From: Bacteroidales bacterium | GTDB lineage: Bacteria; Bacteroidota; Bacteroidia; Bacteroidales; DTU049 | NCBI GenBank assembly: GCA_018432645.1 | Contig: JAHDSP010000185.1 | Span: forward strand, 1-8,408 | Reading direction: 5' to 3' | DNA: 8,408 bases | Shown: in pieces, positions 1 to 7,170 of the stretch | Numbering within the stretch: position 1 is the stretch's first letter | Layout of the letters: each line of letters begins with the position of its first letter | Notes under the pieces: generated by a model | Told to the model about the DNA's origin: nothing | The model's database searches: none | The model's input: the letters and a program-made list of their open reading frames with translations, nothing else | Program-made: the position numbers and the translations under genes

Positions 1-125
1 GGTATATACCTAGGGGTACCTTCATGTTCGTTCCCATTTTCATCATATTCCACTGGTGTAAACTTCAAAGTATTGTCTTTGCGTTCCATTGTACCAGGGT
101 TAAATAAGTAATAGGTCTTTTTCAT
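1..125 (-). CDS. cas1: CRISPR-associated endonuclease Cas1, N-terminal part (runs off left edge)
   Basis: Cas1 is the metal-dependent integrase that, with Cas2, inserts new spacers into CRISPR arrays. Only codons 1-41 and two bases of the next lie in the window. The protein starts MKKTYYLFNPGTMERKDN and continues through TPVEYDENGNEHEGTPRYI, which I recognise as the N-terminal beta domain of Bacteroidota Cas1. The ATG at 125-123 matches the usual start of that family. It lies 35 bases downstream of the stop of a separate Cas1 C-terminal fragment, so two cas1-derived reading frames are in tandem. The first 34 codons and 16 bases upstream are repeated almost exactly at 8106-8224. Whether this copy is complete and active, and whether cas2 follows, cannot be seen here. 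Confidence 0.88.
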   Translation of the reverse strand, partial: MKKTYYLFNPGTMERKDNTLKFTPVEYDENGNEHEGTPRYI

Positions 126-141
126 TGGTTAATATTTTATA
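23..141. repeat. 119-base direct repeat, left copy (cas1 5' end)
   Basis: This stretch matches 8106-8224 in the same orientation with two mismatches that I can find: position 58 versus 8141, which changes Thr to Lys at codon 23, and position 129 versus 8212, upstream of the start codon. It spans cas1 codons 1-34 and 16 bases upstream of the ATG. The near identity suggests a recent duplication or ongoing gene conversion. Confidence 0.93.
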
Positions 142-160
142 GTTAATGTGGGCATTTTTA

Positions 161-661
161 CTAATACATTTTGAATGGTTTATATTCTTCTAATCCTAAA
201 AGATGCTTACTCAGTTTATAGCATTCTAGCTTTATTAAATGTCTGTAACTTGCATTCCTTTTTAATGAGCGATGCTGTATGGTCTCATTTAGCTTTTCTT
301 CAAAAGCTTGTGCGAAAATTTTTGTTCCATTAGGAGTTAATAAACATTTATTTAATTTATGATCAAAATGTTCACCTTGTATTTCTTTTTTATTTAATAA
401 TCTGAAAATTACTCTATCAACTAAAATAAGTTTAAACATTTCAGAAATGTCTAATGATAGAGAATATCTCCTCTCGCCAGGTGTGTTCAAATAACTAATC
501 GTTGGGGTTAGTTGCGTTTGATGTATGGCTATTATGCACTGACTATAGCACATCATATTACCAAAAGATATTAAAGCATTTATTTCATTTCTAGGCAATT
601 GCTTACTTCTTCCATTCATAATGAAATAGTTTAGGTCTTCTTCATAAATATGGATTTTCAT
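161..661 (-). pseudogene. cas1: Cas1 C-terminal half, probably inactive remnant
   Basis: The product is the alpha-helical catalytic half of Cas1 without its N-terminal domain. Recognisable segments are FIMNGRSKQLPRNEINALIS, the block ISYLNTPGERRYSLSLD, and the tail HRSLKRNASYRHLIKLECYK followed by EYKPFKMY, close to a normal Cas1 C-terminus. Counted from the longest possible start (ATG at 691-689), the family's catalytic His is expected at residue 69, but Asn is present (SYLNTP where SYLHTP is usual); D81 and E84 remain. The helix carrying the first catalytic Glu is absent because the frame begins after it. Cas1 is usually about 330 residues, and this is 166 from the start chosen here. I chose ATG 661-659 because the 691 start overlaps the upstream gene by 50 bases and adds residues that do not resemble Cas1. 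It still overlaps that gene's 3' end by 20 bases. A non-catalytic role is possible, but decay is simpler. Confidence 0.8.
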
Positions 662-1493
662 TATCAGTTCGTTTGTTAAACAAGTCAACATAGGATTGAT
701 GAGGAAACAGCAAGGGATTATTGATCAGCATCAATAATTGATTGAGTTGAAAAATGAAAGATAATAAATTATTGTCTTTTACGGTAAATTGCTTTTGGAG
801 GCTTATCTTTTTTAGGGCGTCAATCCCTTTGAATTCATTTTCACAATCATTTTTTTCTTGATGAAAATTCAGATTTATGAAAGCCTTATACAAATTGTCC
901 ACTGTATCATTAAATTTTATATTTAATTTGCTTTCACCCTCAATTGCACATAATTCAATATCAAATCCTCTGTTTTTAGCCTTTTGACCCGGTTTTTCTT
1001 TCGACAAATAACAAAGGATTTTAATTGGACGAGTTGATTTTTGAGTTAGCACAGGTTCATTAATAGCAATACTGTTTGCCAATCGTGCAATAGAATTATT
1101 AGACGTTTTTAATTTATCTATGGTTTCAACCCAAGCGGTTAATTTTTGATCATTCAATTTAAAGCTTTTGCACTGAATCACTACTGCAACTGCTTCTATG
1201 GGAATAAAACAAATCTCTCCATAGTTAAAAATATACGGAGTGTACTGTTCGTCAAAAATTACCAAATCAACTTCGGCTGAAGTGTTTCCATTGGAATCCA
1301 TAATAAAAACGCCTTGCTTTATTGAGAATTTATGCGGAATGATTAGTTTAAAAAGTGACATCCAGATTGTTTCCCTGTATGTGCCGGTAGTTAATTTGTG
1401 ATTAGGGGTTTCAAACAAGAGTTGACTTACAATTGAACGTTCCAATTCGTCATAATTGCTTTTTATACTTGAAATAATGATTTTCTTTTGCAT
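642..1493 (-). CDS. DUF6602-like putative PD-(D/E)xK nuclease in the csm operon
   Basis: This 283-residue protein resembles the DUF6602 family, whose core looks like a restriction-endonuclease fold; I identify it from pattern, not from a search. Visible signatures are TYRETIWMSLFKLIIPHKFS (about 38-57), a GVFIMDSNGN segment (61-70), AEVDLVIFDEQYTP (73-86) and FIPIEAVAVVIQCKS (96-110). D76 would be the central metal-binding Asp and Q107-C108-K109 the (D/E/Q)xK motif. Gln in place of Glu also occurs in Mrr-type nucleases, so it need not mean inactivity. There is no signal peptide, membrane segment or CARF-like domain that I can see. The C-terminal 80 residues are mostly helical. It starts 17 bases after csm5, so it is very likely cotranscribed with the Csm complex. 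An accessory effector or anti-invader nuclease role is inferred from that position only. Confidence 0.68.
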   Translation of the reverse strand: MQKKIIISSIKSNYDELERSIVSQLLFETPNHKLTTGTYRETIWMSLFKLIIPHKFSIKQGVFIMDSNGNTSAEVDLVIFDEQYTPYIFNYGEICFIPIEAVAVVIQCKSFKLNDQKLTAWVETIDKLKTSNNSIARLANSIAINEPVLTQKSTRPIKILCYLSKEKPGQKAKNRGFDIELCAIEGESKLNIKFNDTVDNLYKAFINLNFHQEKNDCENEFKGIDALKKISLQKQFTVKDNNLLSFIFQLNQLLMLINNPLLFPHQSYVDLFNKRTDNENPYL

Positions 1494-1510
1494 GGTTGTT
1501 TTTTTTATTA

Positions 1511-2935
1511 TTATATTTTTTTATTAAAGTTGAAAAAGTTATTATTATAATATATCTCATATATTTGGTTTTCAATTAATTTTGTTGAATTATCACGTTC
1601 AAATGTTTTAATTCCCGCCACGTCAACCTTTTCTTCTTTACCTTCTATGATGATCAACATTTTAGCATGCGGTTTTTTCTTTTCAAGAAGCTTTGCTTTA
1701 ATCGGATTACCCGAATAGCATTCCTCTTTTGAATATGAAGGTAGATTTGACGAATAATCATTTATGTTATCAATAATTTTTACGAGCCCTAAGGGCATAC
1801 CATTGATATAGGATACAGAAATAGGGAAGTTTTCTTTTGATGCACCTAAGTTGGAATTGAGTCTATCAAATGTTTTATGAAATAGATAGTTTATTACTTT
1901 CTTTTTAAAATCATCAAATTGCATGTTTTTTTGGAGCAGATAAATAATCGAAGTGGCAAGAATACCTTTATTACTGCCAAGCAAAAGTAAAGCTTCATTG
2001 TCATTTAAACTAAATGAAGGATATTTAATAGAAAATATTTCCTCAACAGCTTGTTTAATTATAAGCGTATAATAGTTTAAAATATTAAATAGTTCTTTCA
2101 GATTTTGTTGAGATTCATTTTTAAAAAGGTTAGCCAAAAAATTTTTCTTGTTTAAACCTTGCCAATCCAAAGAAGATGTTTTAATTTTTAGCTCAAATGA
2201 TACAGTCTTTTGATCATCCGGCTTAACATACTCCTGTAGATTGAGTGTCCAATCATCATTTCCCTGTGTAAGTGTTTTTCTTTTCAGTTCGTCTACACCT
2301 ATTTGAGAAATATCAAAATAGGAAGAATCCGTTATGACTAAATTGCTTGACGGTTGTTTTAATATTCCGTCGCATATACCAAGGAAAGAATTTTCGATAG
2401 GTTGGAAATTTTTTATTATATTTTTAATAAAATCTTCTTTCTTTTCATCTTTGCTCAATGCAGAAATTTTTTTGATATAATCATTAAGTTCTTTTTTGCC
2501 TTTATCTGTACATGACAGCCAATAAAAGAAAAGAGCATTTTTAATAGCACCTTTGATAGACGATCCTGGAATGTAAGGAGAATCATTAACTTTGATAATT
2601 GTTTTTAAATTAATCAAATTTTTTACTGTACCATTATAATCTACAGAATATTTTTTGGTAATATTATTTAATTGTTGTTCGTCTCTTATTATAGATTTTA
2701 TGAAATCTAATGATTTATCTTTTATTTCATAATAGTTACCTAAAGCTATATTTTCATATTCTGCCGATAATCGATTGTCGTTAGCCAATAATTGAAAAAA
2801 TTTTTCAGGGTCTATATAATGAACTTTCCCATTATCGACAAAATAATCTGATAATGGTGACAATTCGTTCCCATCGTTAATTGCCAACGGCGACAGAACC
2901 TTCAAATTTAATTTATAAGTTTTATTTATGTTCAT
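1511..2935 (-). CDS. csm5: Type III-A CRISPR RAMP protein Csm5
   Basis: Csm5 is the Cas7-like subunit that caps the 3' end of the crRNA in the Csm complex. The N-terminus has the expected Csm5 pattern LKVLSPLAINDGNELSPLSDY (residues 11-31, first ferredoxin-like strand and loop). The RAMP motif SPYIPGSSIKGAIKNAL lies at 119-135, and the LVITDSSYF strand at about 199-207. The usual core appears to end near SYINGMPLGLVKI (375-387). At 474 residues it is longer than the 350-400 I expect for Csm5. The surplus is a C-terminal segment of about 70 residues with alternating beta-like stretches (KAKLLEKKKPHAKMLIIIEG, then KVDVAGIKTFERD) that could be a small barrel domain. It begins 11 bases after csm4 stops and ends 17 bases before the nuclease-like gene. 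Confidence 0.9.
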   Translation of the reverse strand: MNINKTYKLNLKVLSPLAINDGNELSPLSDYFVDNGKVHYIDPEKFFQLLANDNRLSAEYENIALGNYYEIKDKSLDFIKSIIRDEQQLNNITKKYSVDYNGTVKNLINLKTIIKVNDSPYIPGSSIKGAIKNALFFYWLSCTDKGKKELNDYIKKISALSKDEKKEDFIKNIIKNFQPIENSFLGICDGILKQPSSNLVITDSSYFDISQIGVDELKRKTLTQGNDDWTLNLQEYVKPDDQKTVSFELKIKTSSLDWQGLNKKNFLANLFKNESQQNLKELFNILNYYTLIIKQAVEEIFSIKYPSFSLNDNEALLLLGSNKGILATSIIYLLQKNMQFDDFKKKVINYLFHKTFDRLNSNLGASKENFPISVSYINGMPLGLVKIIDNINDYSSNLPSYSKEECYSGNPIKAKLLEKKKPHAKMLIIIEGKEEKVDVAGIKTFERDNSTKLIENQIYEIYYNNNFFNFNKKI

Positions 2936-2946
2936 TTTTTACTGAT

Positions 2947-3996
2947 TTATATACTGTACATTTGTGGAATATTCATTGAAATGCATTTACCATATCTTAT
3001 TTGTTCAGTACCCAATTCTTCGTTTTTTCCTACTACGTTATTTGAAAATATTGATCCTTCGTTTATCATTCTTACTTTTCTAAATGGGCCTTTTTCTGAA
3101 TTCCGACCGCCTCTGATGGATGTGTTCAATGCCAAAAAATTGCTCAATTCTTCCTTGTTTTTAGGAATTACTTTACTCAACGTCATTTGAAATTTATTGA
3201 TATCAAGAGATGTGAAATAAGGTGGTATATATTCAGCTTCTCTTATGCCATCAATAAAACCACAGCCAGAACTTCTTTCGCCCCCTACACCATTATATGC
3301 AAGCATTTGGGTTGCCAATTCAAAATTGGCACACTGCGATTTGTCTTTTATATTATATAAAAAATAAAAATGGACTTTTAATCCATAACAGGAAAGATCA
3401 CTGATTTGGAGCGATGTTACAACAAATGGATGACCAGCATTTTTGTTTGAGAGATGTATATTTACGTTGGGCGTGGATATTTTATTATAGAAAGCGATAT
3501 TAATTTCTTCTTTAAAAGGAAAGTTACCATGTGACATGACATAGTCCTTTATTTCTTTATATTCTATTGGATGCATTCCGATCGAATTGTTCAATTTCCA
3601 GTTTTCAGGTTTAATTTCCAAGGTTTTGTACGTTATAAATTTTATTTTTGTAATTCCTTTTATTTTATCGTAATTGTTCAGATCAATGGTGGATGTTGCA
3701 GTGACCGGTTTGGGTATAAAAAATAAATACTTATTTGGATCATCCGAGGATAATTCCGTTTTTTCTATGCAATAAAATGCCGAAGAAATTAAAATATTGC
3801 CATTATAGAAAGCTTCAATAAAGCTTTCTATTTCCGGTTTAGGTTTTATTTGTAATAAATTGCTAACTAAAGCGCCAAAAAGTACATCAGAATGCAGATA
3901 CTCATCGGTATCGGCCAAGGCTGTATCGCTATCCACGGAAATATTACCAAAATGAAAGCGGCTGTTGGGTTTAATGTTCACTATTTTAATTTTCAT
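2947..3996 (-). CDS. csm4: Type III-A CRISPR RAMP protein Csm4
   Basis: Csm4 is the Cas5-like subunit that binds the 5' handle of the crRNA and docks on Cas10. From the start chosen here, the conserved Csm4 segment HSDVLFGALVSNLL is at about residues 35-48, the glycine-rich loop GVGGERSSGCGFI at 236-248, and the family's RKVRMINEGSIF segment near the C-terminus at 306-317. I chose the ATG at 3996-3994 (MKIKIVNIKPNSRFHFGN) because family members begin just before this first strand. It overlaps the end of csm3 by 11 bases. An ATG 36 bases further upstream, at 4032-4030, gives a 361-residue version whose extra residues do not look like Csm4. Confidence 0.9.
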   Translation of the reverse strand: MKIKIVNIKPNSRFHFGNISVDSDTALADTDEYLHSDVLFGALVSNLLQIKPKPEIESFIEAFYNGNILISSAFYCIEKTELSSDDPNKYLFFIPKPVTATSTIDLNNYDKIKGITKIKFITYKTLEIKPENWKLNNSIGMHPIEYKEIKDYVMSHGNFPFKEEINIAFYNKISTPNVNIHLSNKNAGHPFVVTSLQISDLSCYGLKVHFYFLYNIKDKSQCANFELATQMLAYNGVGGERSSGCGFIDGIREAEYIPPYFTSLDINKFQMTLSKVIPKNKEELSNFLALNTSIRGGRNSEKGPFRKVRMINEGSIFSNNVVGKNEELGTEQIRYGKCISMNIPQMYSI

Positions 3997-4771
3997 TTTC
4001 ACAGCATTTAAATGTGTATGCAATTCCCTCATTCTCTTCTTTTATGCAAATTGTTTCACCTTCTGGTATTAATTTTTTATATGTGATTTCGAAATTTTTC
4101 AATTTAACTTTGCCATTCCCTCGGCTTCCTCCTCCTCCCAAATAATCATCAGTAAGCAACTGAAAAGCCAAGTCAAGAAGTTCCAACTGTTGTATGGCTT
4201 CATTTATGTCATAAACATCGAGATACATATCCAGTGAAAAAACTGTTCCCGGGAGCACTCTTTCTATTGGGCGCGGATTAGCTACGCCGGTTACCCGGTT
4301 AATTGAGTTTTCCATTTTTTCTTCTGTGAATTTTTCATTTCCGTCAGTTTCTTGTTTTATTAATGCATCTCTCACTTTTAATAAAGCTTCACCCTTGCGG
4401 TTGTTTCTGTTTTCAGCTGTTTGATCAGCATCTCCCTGTATTTTGCTTTCGCCTGCACCATAGCCGAAAAGTGGAGCGATATGTTTATATATCGGTTGTA
4501 TGTTTTCATTTTCTAACTTATCGTTCGGTGATTTAGAAATTTCAATATCTCTTTCTACAGAATCGCTGCCGGCTGCTCGAGCAAGGAGAGACCTGAGTTT
4601 TCCCTTTAACGAACTACCTGGTATAAAGGGTATACCTTTATGTGTTTTTATGACCGGGTTATCTAAAGCTCCAATTTCGATCCCCGCCTTATTGCCACCT
4701 ATGGCAAGCCCTGTTTGCACAATAATTTCTCCTGAAATTATTATTTTGCCTGATAATTTTGTTGTATCCAT
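3986..4771 (-). CDS. csm3: Type III-A CRISPR RAMP backbone nuclease Csm3
   Basis: Csm3 is the Cas7-like subunit that polymerises along the crRNA and cuts target RNA at six-base intervals. The protein begins with the standard LSGKIIISGEIIVQTGLAIG strand. The Asp of IGALDNPVI (residue 37 from this start) corresponds to the catalytic Asp known in Csm3 (D33 in Streptococcus thermophilus), so target RNA cleavage should be intact. Other landmarks are IPFIPGSSLKGKLRSLLAR (about 47-65), the SINRVTGVANPRPIERVLPG segment (155-174), and the RAMP loop YLGGGGSRGNGKVKL (210-224). I chose the ATG at 4771-4769 because family members begin there and it sits 13 bases after the csm2 stop. The ATG at 4798-4796 would add nine residues and overlap csm2 by 14 bases. 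Confidence 0.92.
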   Translation of the reverse strand: MDTTKLSGKIIISGEIIVQTGLAIGGNKAGIEIGALDNPVIKTHKGIPFIPGSSLKGKLRSLLARAAGSDSVERDIEISKSPNDKLENENIQPIYKHIAPLFGYGAGESKIQGDADQTAENRNNRKGEALLKVRDALIKQETDGNEKFTEEKMENSINRVTGVANPRPIERVLPGTVFSLDMYLDVYDINEAIQQLELLDLAFQLLTDDYLGGGGSRGNGKVKLKNFEITYKKLIPEGETICIKEENEGIAYTFKCCENEN

Positions 4772-4784
4772 ATTTTTATTAGTT

Positions 4785-5216
4785 TTAATCTTTTGCATAA
4801 TACTTATGGTAAGCCAGAATGGTTTCTACTAACTTTTGCATTTGTTTGTAATCGCTCTCATCTCTCATTGCATCTATAAGTTGAATAAGTTGCTCTATAA
4901 ATTTTTTAGCATTATTTTTATTAATTCTTCCCGCAAAGTACATGAGCTTAGGTTTAAGCAGTTTCATATTATCATTTGAATTACAATCTTTAAAAGTATC
5001 GAAAATGTTTCTCATTTGAGTTTTTGTGATACTATTTTTTAGATATTTTTTTACGTAATCTTCTAATTCATTTAGATAGAATTCATTGTATTCTTTTGTG
5101 TCACCTTTTCTTTCAAAGACGAGATCGACATTTTCAGTTAGTATGTTTAAGGAGATTTTAGTATTATTATCCTCCATTTTTTCTTTTTGACTCTTCACAT
5201 TTTCATTCTTATTCAT
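4785..5216 (-). CDS. csm2: Type III-A CRISPR small subunit Csm2
   Basis: Csm2 is the helical small (Cas11) subunit that lines the target RNA groove next to Csm3. The 143-residue size, all-helical composition, position between cas10 and csm3, and the blocks SITKTQMRNIFDTFKD (mid-protein), KLLKPKLMYFAGR and FIEQLIQLIDAM with the terminal LAYHKYY are as expected for Csm2. The first 13 codons are polar and poorly conserved, and a second ATG at 5177-5175 could be the true start. The upstream ATG overlaps the end of cas10 by eight bases, typical of translational coupling, so I keep it. Confidence 0.85.
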   Translation of the reverse strand: MNKNENVKSQKEKMEDNNTKISLNILTENVDLVFERKGDTKEYNEFYLNELEDYVKKYLKNSITKTQMRNIFDTFKDCNSNDNMKLLKPKLMYFAGRINKNNAKKFIEQLIQLIDAMRDESDYKQMQKLVETILAYHKYYAKD

Positions 5217-6852
5217 ATGCTAATTTTGACTTGGTTAATAATTCTGTTATTCGGGCTATTGCAGGATAAATGGCGATATTTAAATCAGCTTCGTGGTTCA
5301 AAAGTCTGTTCTTCATCGCTTTATAATAAGGATCAAAAAGTAACTCTGCAATATAATTTAATGTTTCGTCATTTTTACTGATGTAATACCTCAACTTATA
5401 TATGTTGTCGAAGTTTACACCATTGTTGTTATTCAAAGCATTAAATCCTTTGGCACTTTTGGTTATTTTGTTCAGATAAGCTCTATCAATATTATTCTGT
5501 TGCATATATGTTGCAAGTTTAGCACTTGTATACAGCAGCACTGCATAATCCTTCCATGAAAATACTTGATCAAAAAGGACAATTTTGTTCTTTCCGCTTT
5601 TCTTGGCTTTTGATAAAGCGTTTTCTGCCATTTCTGCAAACAATTTTACAGGACAAGTCGGATCAACAATAACTATCCCGGCAGATAATGTAATATCTTC
5701 TTCCTTATTTATAAATTTATCTCTCCACATGTTTTGTTCTTCATGGAATTTTTCTTGAAGCCTTTTTACGAAAGGTAATACAGCATCCCATGCTCCAATT
5801 ATAAAGCAATCGTCGCCACCGGCATATACGGGATAAATATTTGCTTTGAATACTTCTTTTTCTTCTTTATCATCTTTATCCAATTTACGCCATTCCAATG
5901 TTTCTTCACTAAAGATGGTATATAAACTTTTTTTAAAAAAATTATTGAGTGCATCGGATAATTCCCCGCCTTCTGTTTCATTGTCAATATTTCCAAATAT
6001 TTGTCCAAGATTGTCCACATCCAACTTGGCGACTCCTATTTTGTTTGTTCCGGTACGATGTGCTGCAAAATCTCCGAAAGCATCAAAATCAATCAGATTA
6101 TTATCTTCTAAAATAAAATTGTCCGGATAGTCATATTGATGATTTAGACGATATTTTTTATAACTTTCTCTTTCTTTATAATCTTCCCCAAATGGCAACT
6201 TGTTTGTAATTATATTTTCAAAATCGGCAGCATTTAAAACTTGCTTTTTCCCCAAAAACGAAATAAAAAAATAATTATGTTTAACCATTTCATTTGTGAT
6301 AGCCTTATATATATCCGAATTAGTGATTACGCCAATTTCTTTTGATTGCAAATCATTTATAACATAATCTGAATATTCCAAATCAGATATTGTTTCATCG
6401 TCTAGGGAATAAGGGGTAAAAGCAGAAGGATAGGAGATGAAAATTTGTAATTGGTCTTTAATGGATTGCTCGCGCAGATTTATCCATGTTGCCCCAAAAT
6501 TTTGTTCATATTTCACAAAAGAAAGAGTAATATAGAATTTTTCATATTTTAAAGCTTCGTAAAATTCTTTCCTTATCTTATCTATTATTTTATTGGCAAT
6601 AGAATCATCTTCAGCATCAAACCAAATATAAAAACTTCCGCCACCCTCATAAAATATAGTGCCGTTTACATCAAATGATTTCAGTTCTTTCAAAACTTTT
6701 TTGTATGCTACAGAGCCTATTTTTTCTATAAGGAAAGATTTTGCTTTTAGCGATTTTGCTGCTCCATTATTTTGGACATCAAAAATATATTTTTGAATAC
6801 CATTGATATCCCCCTTCAAAAGATATTTTTGTTTAATTTTTTCATTCTCCAT
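5209..6852 (-). CDS. cas10: Cas10/Csm1, HD-less cyclic oligoadenylate synthetase subunit
   Basis: Cas10 is the large subunit of type III complexes; its Palm domains convert ATP to cyclic oligoadenylates after target RNA binding. Here the first Palm domain starts almost at the N-terminus: LLKGDINGIQKYIFDV (residues 11-26) and YEGGGSFYIWF (68-78). The second Palm domain has AKLDVDNLGQIFG (275-287) and the active-site YAGGDDCF (343-350), with GGDD at 345-348. A helical C-terminal domain follows from about 430. At 547 residues it is roughly 200 shorter than typical Csm1, which begins with an HD nuclease domain; no HD motif is present here. The CxxC pairs of the usual zinc-binding linker are also missing (only C349 and C400). 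So no HD-dependent DNA cleavage is expected, but signalling should be possible. The start ATG follows a 78-base gap after the cas4 fragment, with no promoter that I can recognise. Confidence 0.93.
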   Translation of the reverse strand: MENEKIKQKYLLKGDINGIQKYIFDVQNNGAAKSLKAKSFLIEKIGSVAYKKVLKELKSFDVNGTIFYEGGGSFYIWFDAEDDSIANKIIDKIRKEFYEALKYEKFYITLSFVKYEQNFGATWINLREQSIKDQLQIFISYPSAFTPYSLDDETISDLEYSDYVINDLQSKEIGVITNSDIYKAITNEMVKHNYFFISFLGKKQVLNAADFENIITNKLPFGEDYKERESYKKYRLNHQYDYPDNFILEDNNLIDFDAFGDFAAHRTGTNKIGVAKLDVDNLGQIFGNIDNETEGGELSDALNNFFKKSLYTIFSEETLEWRKLDKDDKEEKEVFKANIYPVYAGGDDCFIIGAWDAVLPFVKRLQEKFHEEQNMWRDKFINKEEDITLSAGIVIVDPTCPVKLFAEMAENALSKAKKSGKNKIVLFDQVFSWKDYAVLLYTSAKLATYMQQNNIDRAYLNKITKSAKGFNALNNNNGVNFDNIYKLRYYISKNDETLNYIAELLFDPYYKAMKNRLLNHEADLNIAIYPAIARITELLTKSKLAYE

Positions 6853-6930
6853 GTATTTAATTTTTTTTATGAATAATTTATAATTTATATTTCATGAATT
6901 CATCGTTAAATAATTCTTTAATTATTTCTT

Positions 6931-7140
6931 TTACTCCAGATAACAAAAATCATAATATCCGATTTTTATGCCATCTATTTCCACTTCTTCGTATCGCTCC
7001 GAACGTTGTGGATAACTTGTCTCGTGAATGAGTTTGCCATCATACACTAGGTCAGAGTTATGCTCCATATTGATACCATTGGCAAACAGCCAGAGCTCTA
7101 GCTTGCACATGAAATAATAGTTGAAATGGGTTCCTGTCAT
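6931..7140 (-). pseudogene. cas4: Truncated Cas4 (N-terminal 60 residues)
   Basis: Cas4 is an Fe-S nuclease that trims prespacers and selects their PAM end. The fragment MTGTHFNYYFMCKLELWLF and the following NSDLVYDGKLIHETSYPQR match the start of Bacteroidota Cas4. C12 (first Fe-S ligand) and H39 (nuclease motif I) are present. The similarity ends near residue 60. In homologs the sequence continues IDFYDAKNK with the motif II Asp; here that position is Gly (KIGYYD), and a stop comes nine codons later. Motif III (ExK), QxxxY and the three C-terminal cysteines are missing. Cas4 is usually about 165-200 residues, so this cannot be an active enzyme. It starts 30 bases after the pRiA4b-family gene and is probably on the same transcript as the csm genes. 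Confidence 0.85.
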
Positions 7141-7170
7141 AATGTGGAGGATGAATGAACCGTGTATAGG

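Noticed and set aside
642..1493. Reading the gene after csm5 as a Csm6/Csx1-type CARF-HEPN protein
   Set aside because: There is no HEPN RxxxxH motif or CARF-like N-terminal pattern that I can see. The AEVDLVIFD and VVIQCKS segments fit a restriction-endonuclease-like fold instead.
2981..3190. Plus-strand open frame opposite csm4
   Set aside because: It lies wholly within a well-supported gene on the other strand and its product has no recognisable motif. The same holds for the plus-strand frames at 4500-4832, 5846-6130 and 7121-7450.
6778..6785. TATTTTTG promoter-like box inside the 5' part of cas10
   Set aside because: It matches TAnnTTTG but lies within coding sequence, in AT-rich DNA where such matches are expected by chance, and it would produce a truncated transcript.
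6878..6946. Short open frame on the minus strand ending in KEIIKELFNDEFMKYKL between cas4 and cas10
   Set aside because: It could be the 3' tail of a lost gene joined to cas4, but it is only about 23 codons, has no proper start and matches nothing I recognise; chance is as likely.
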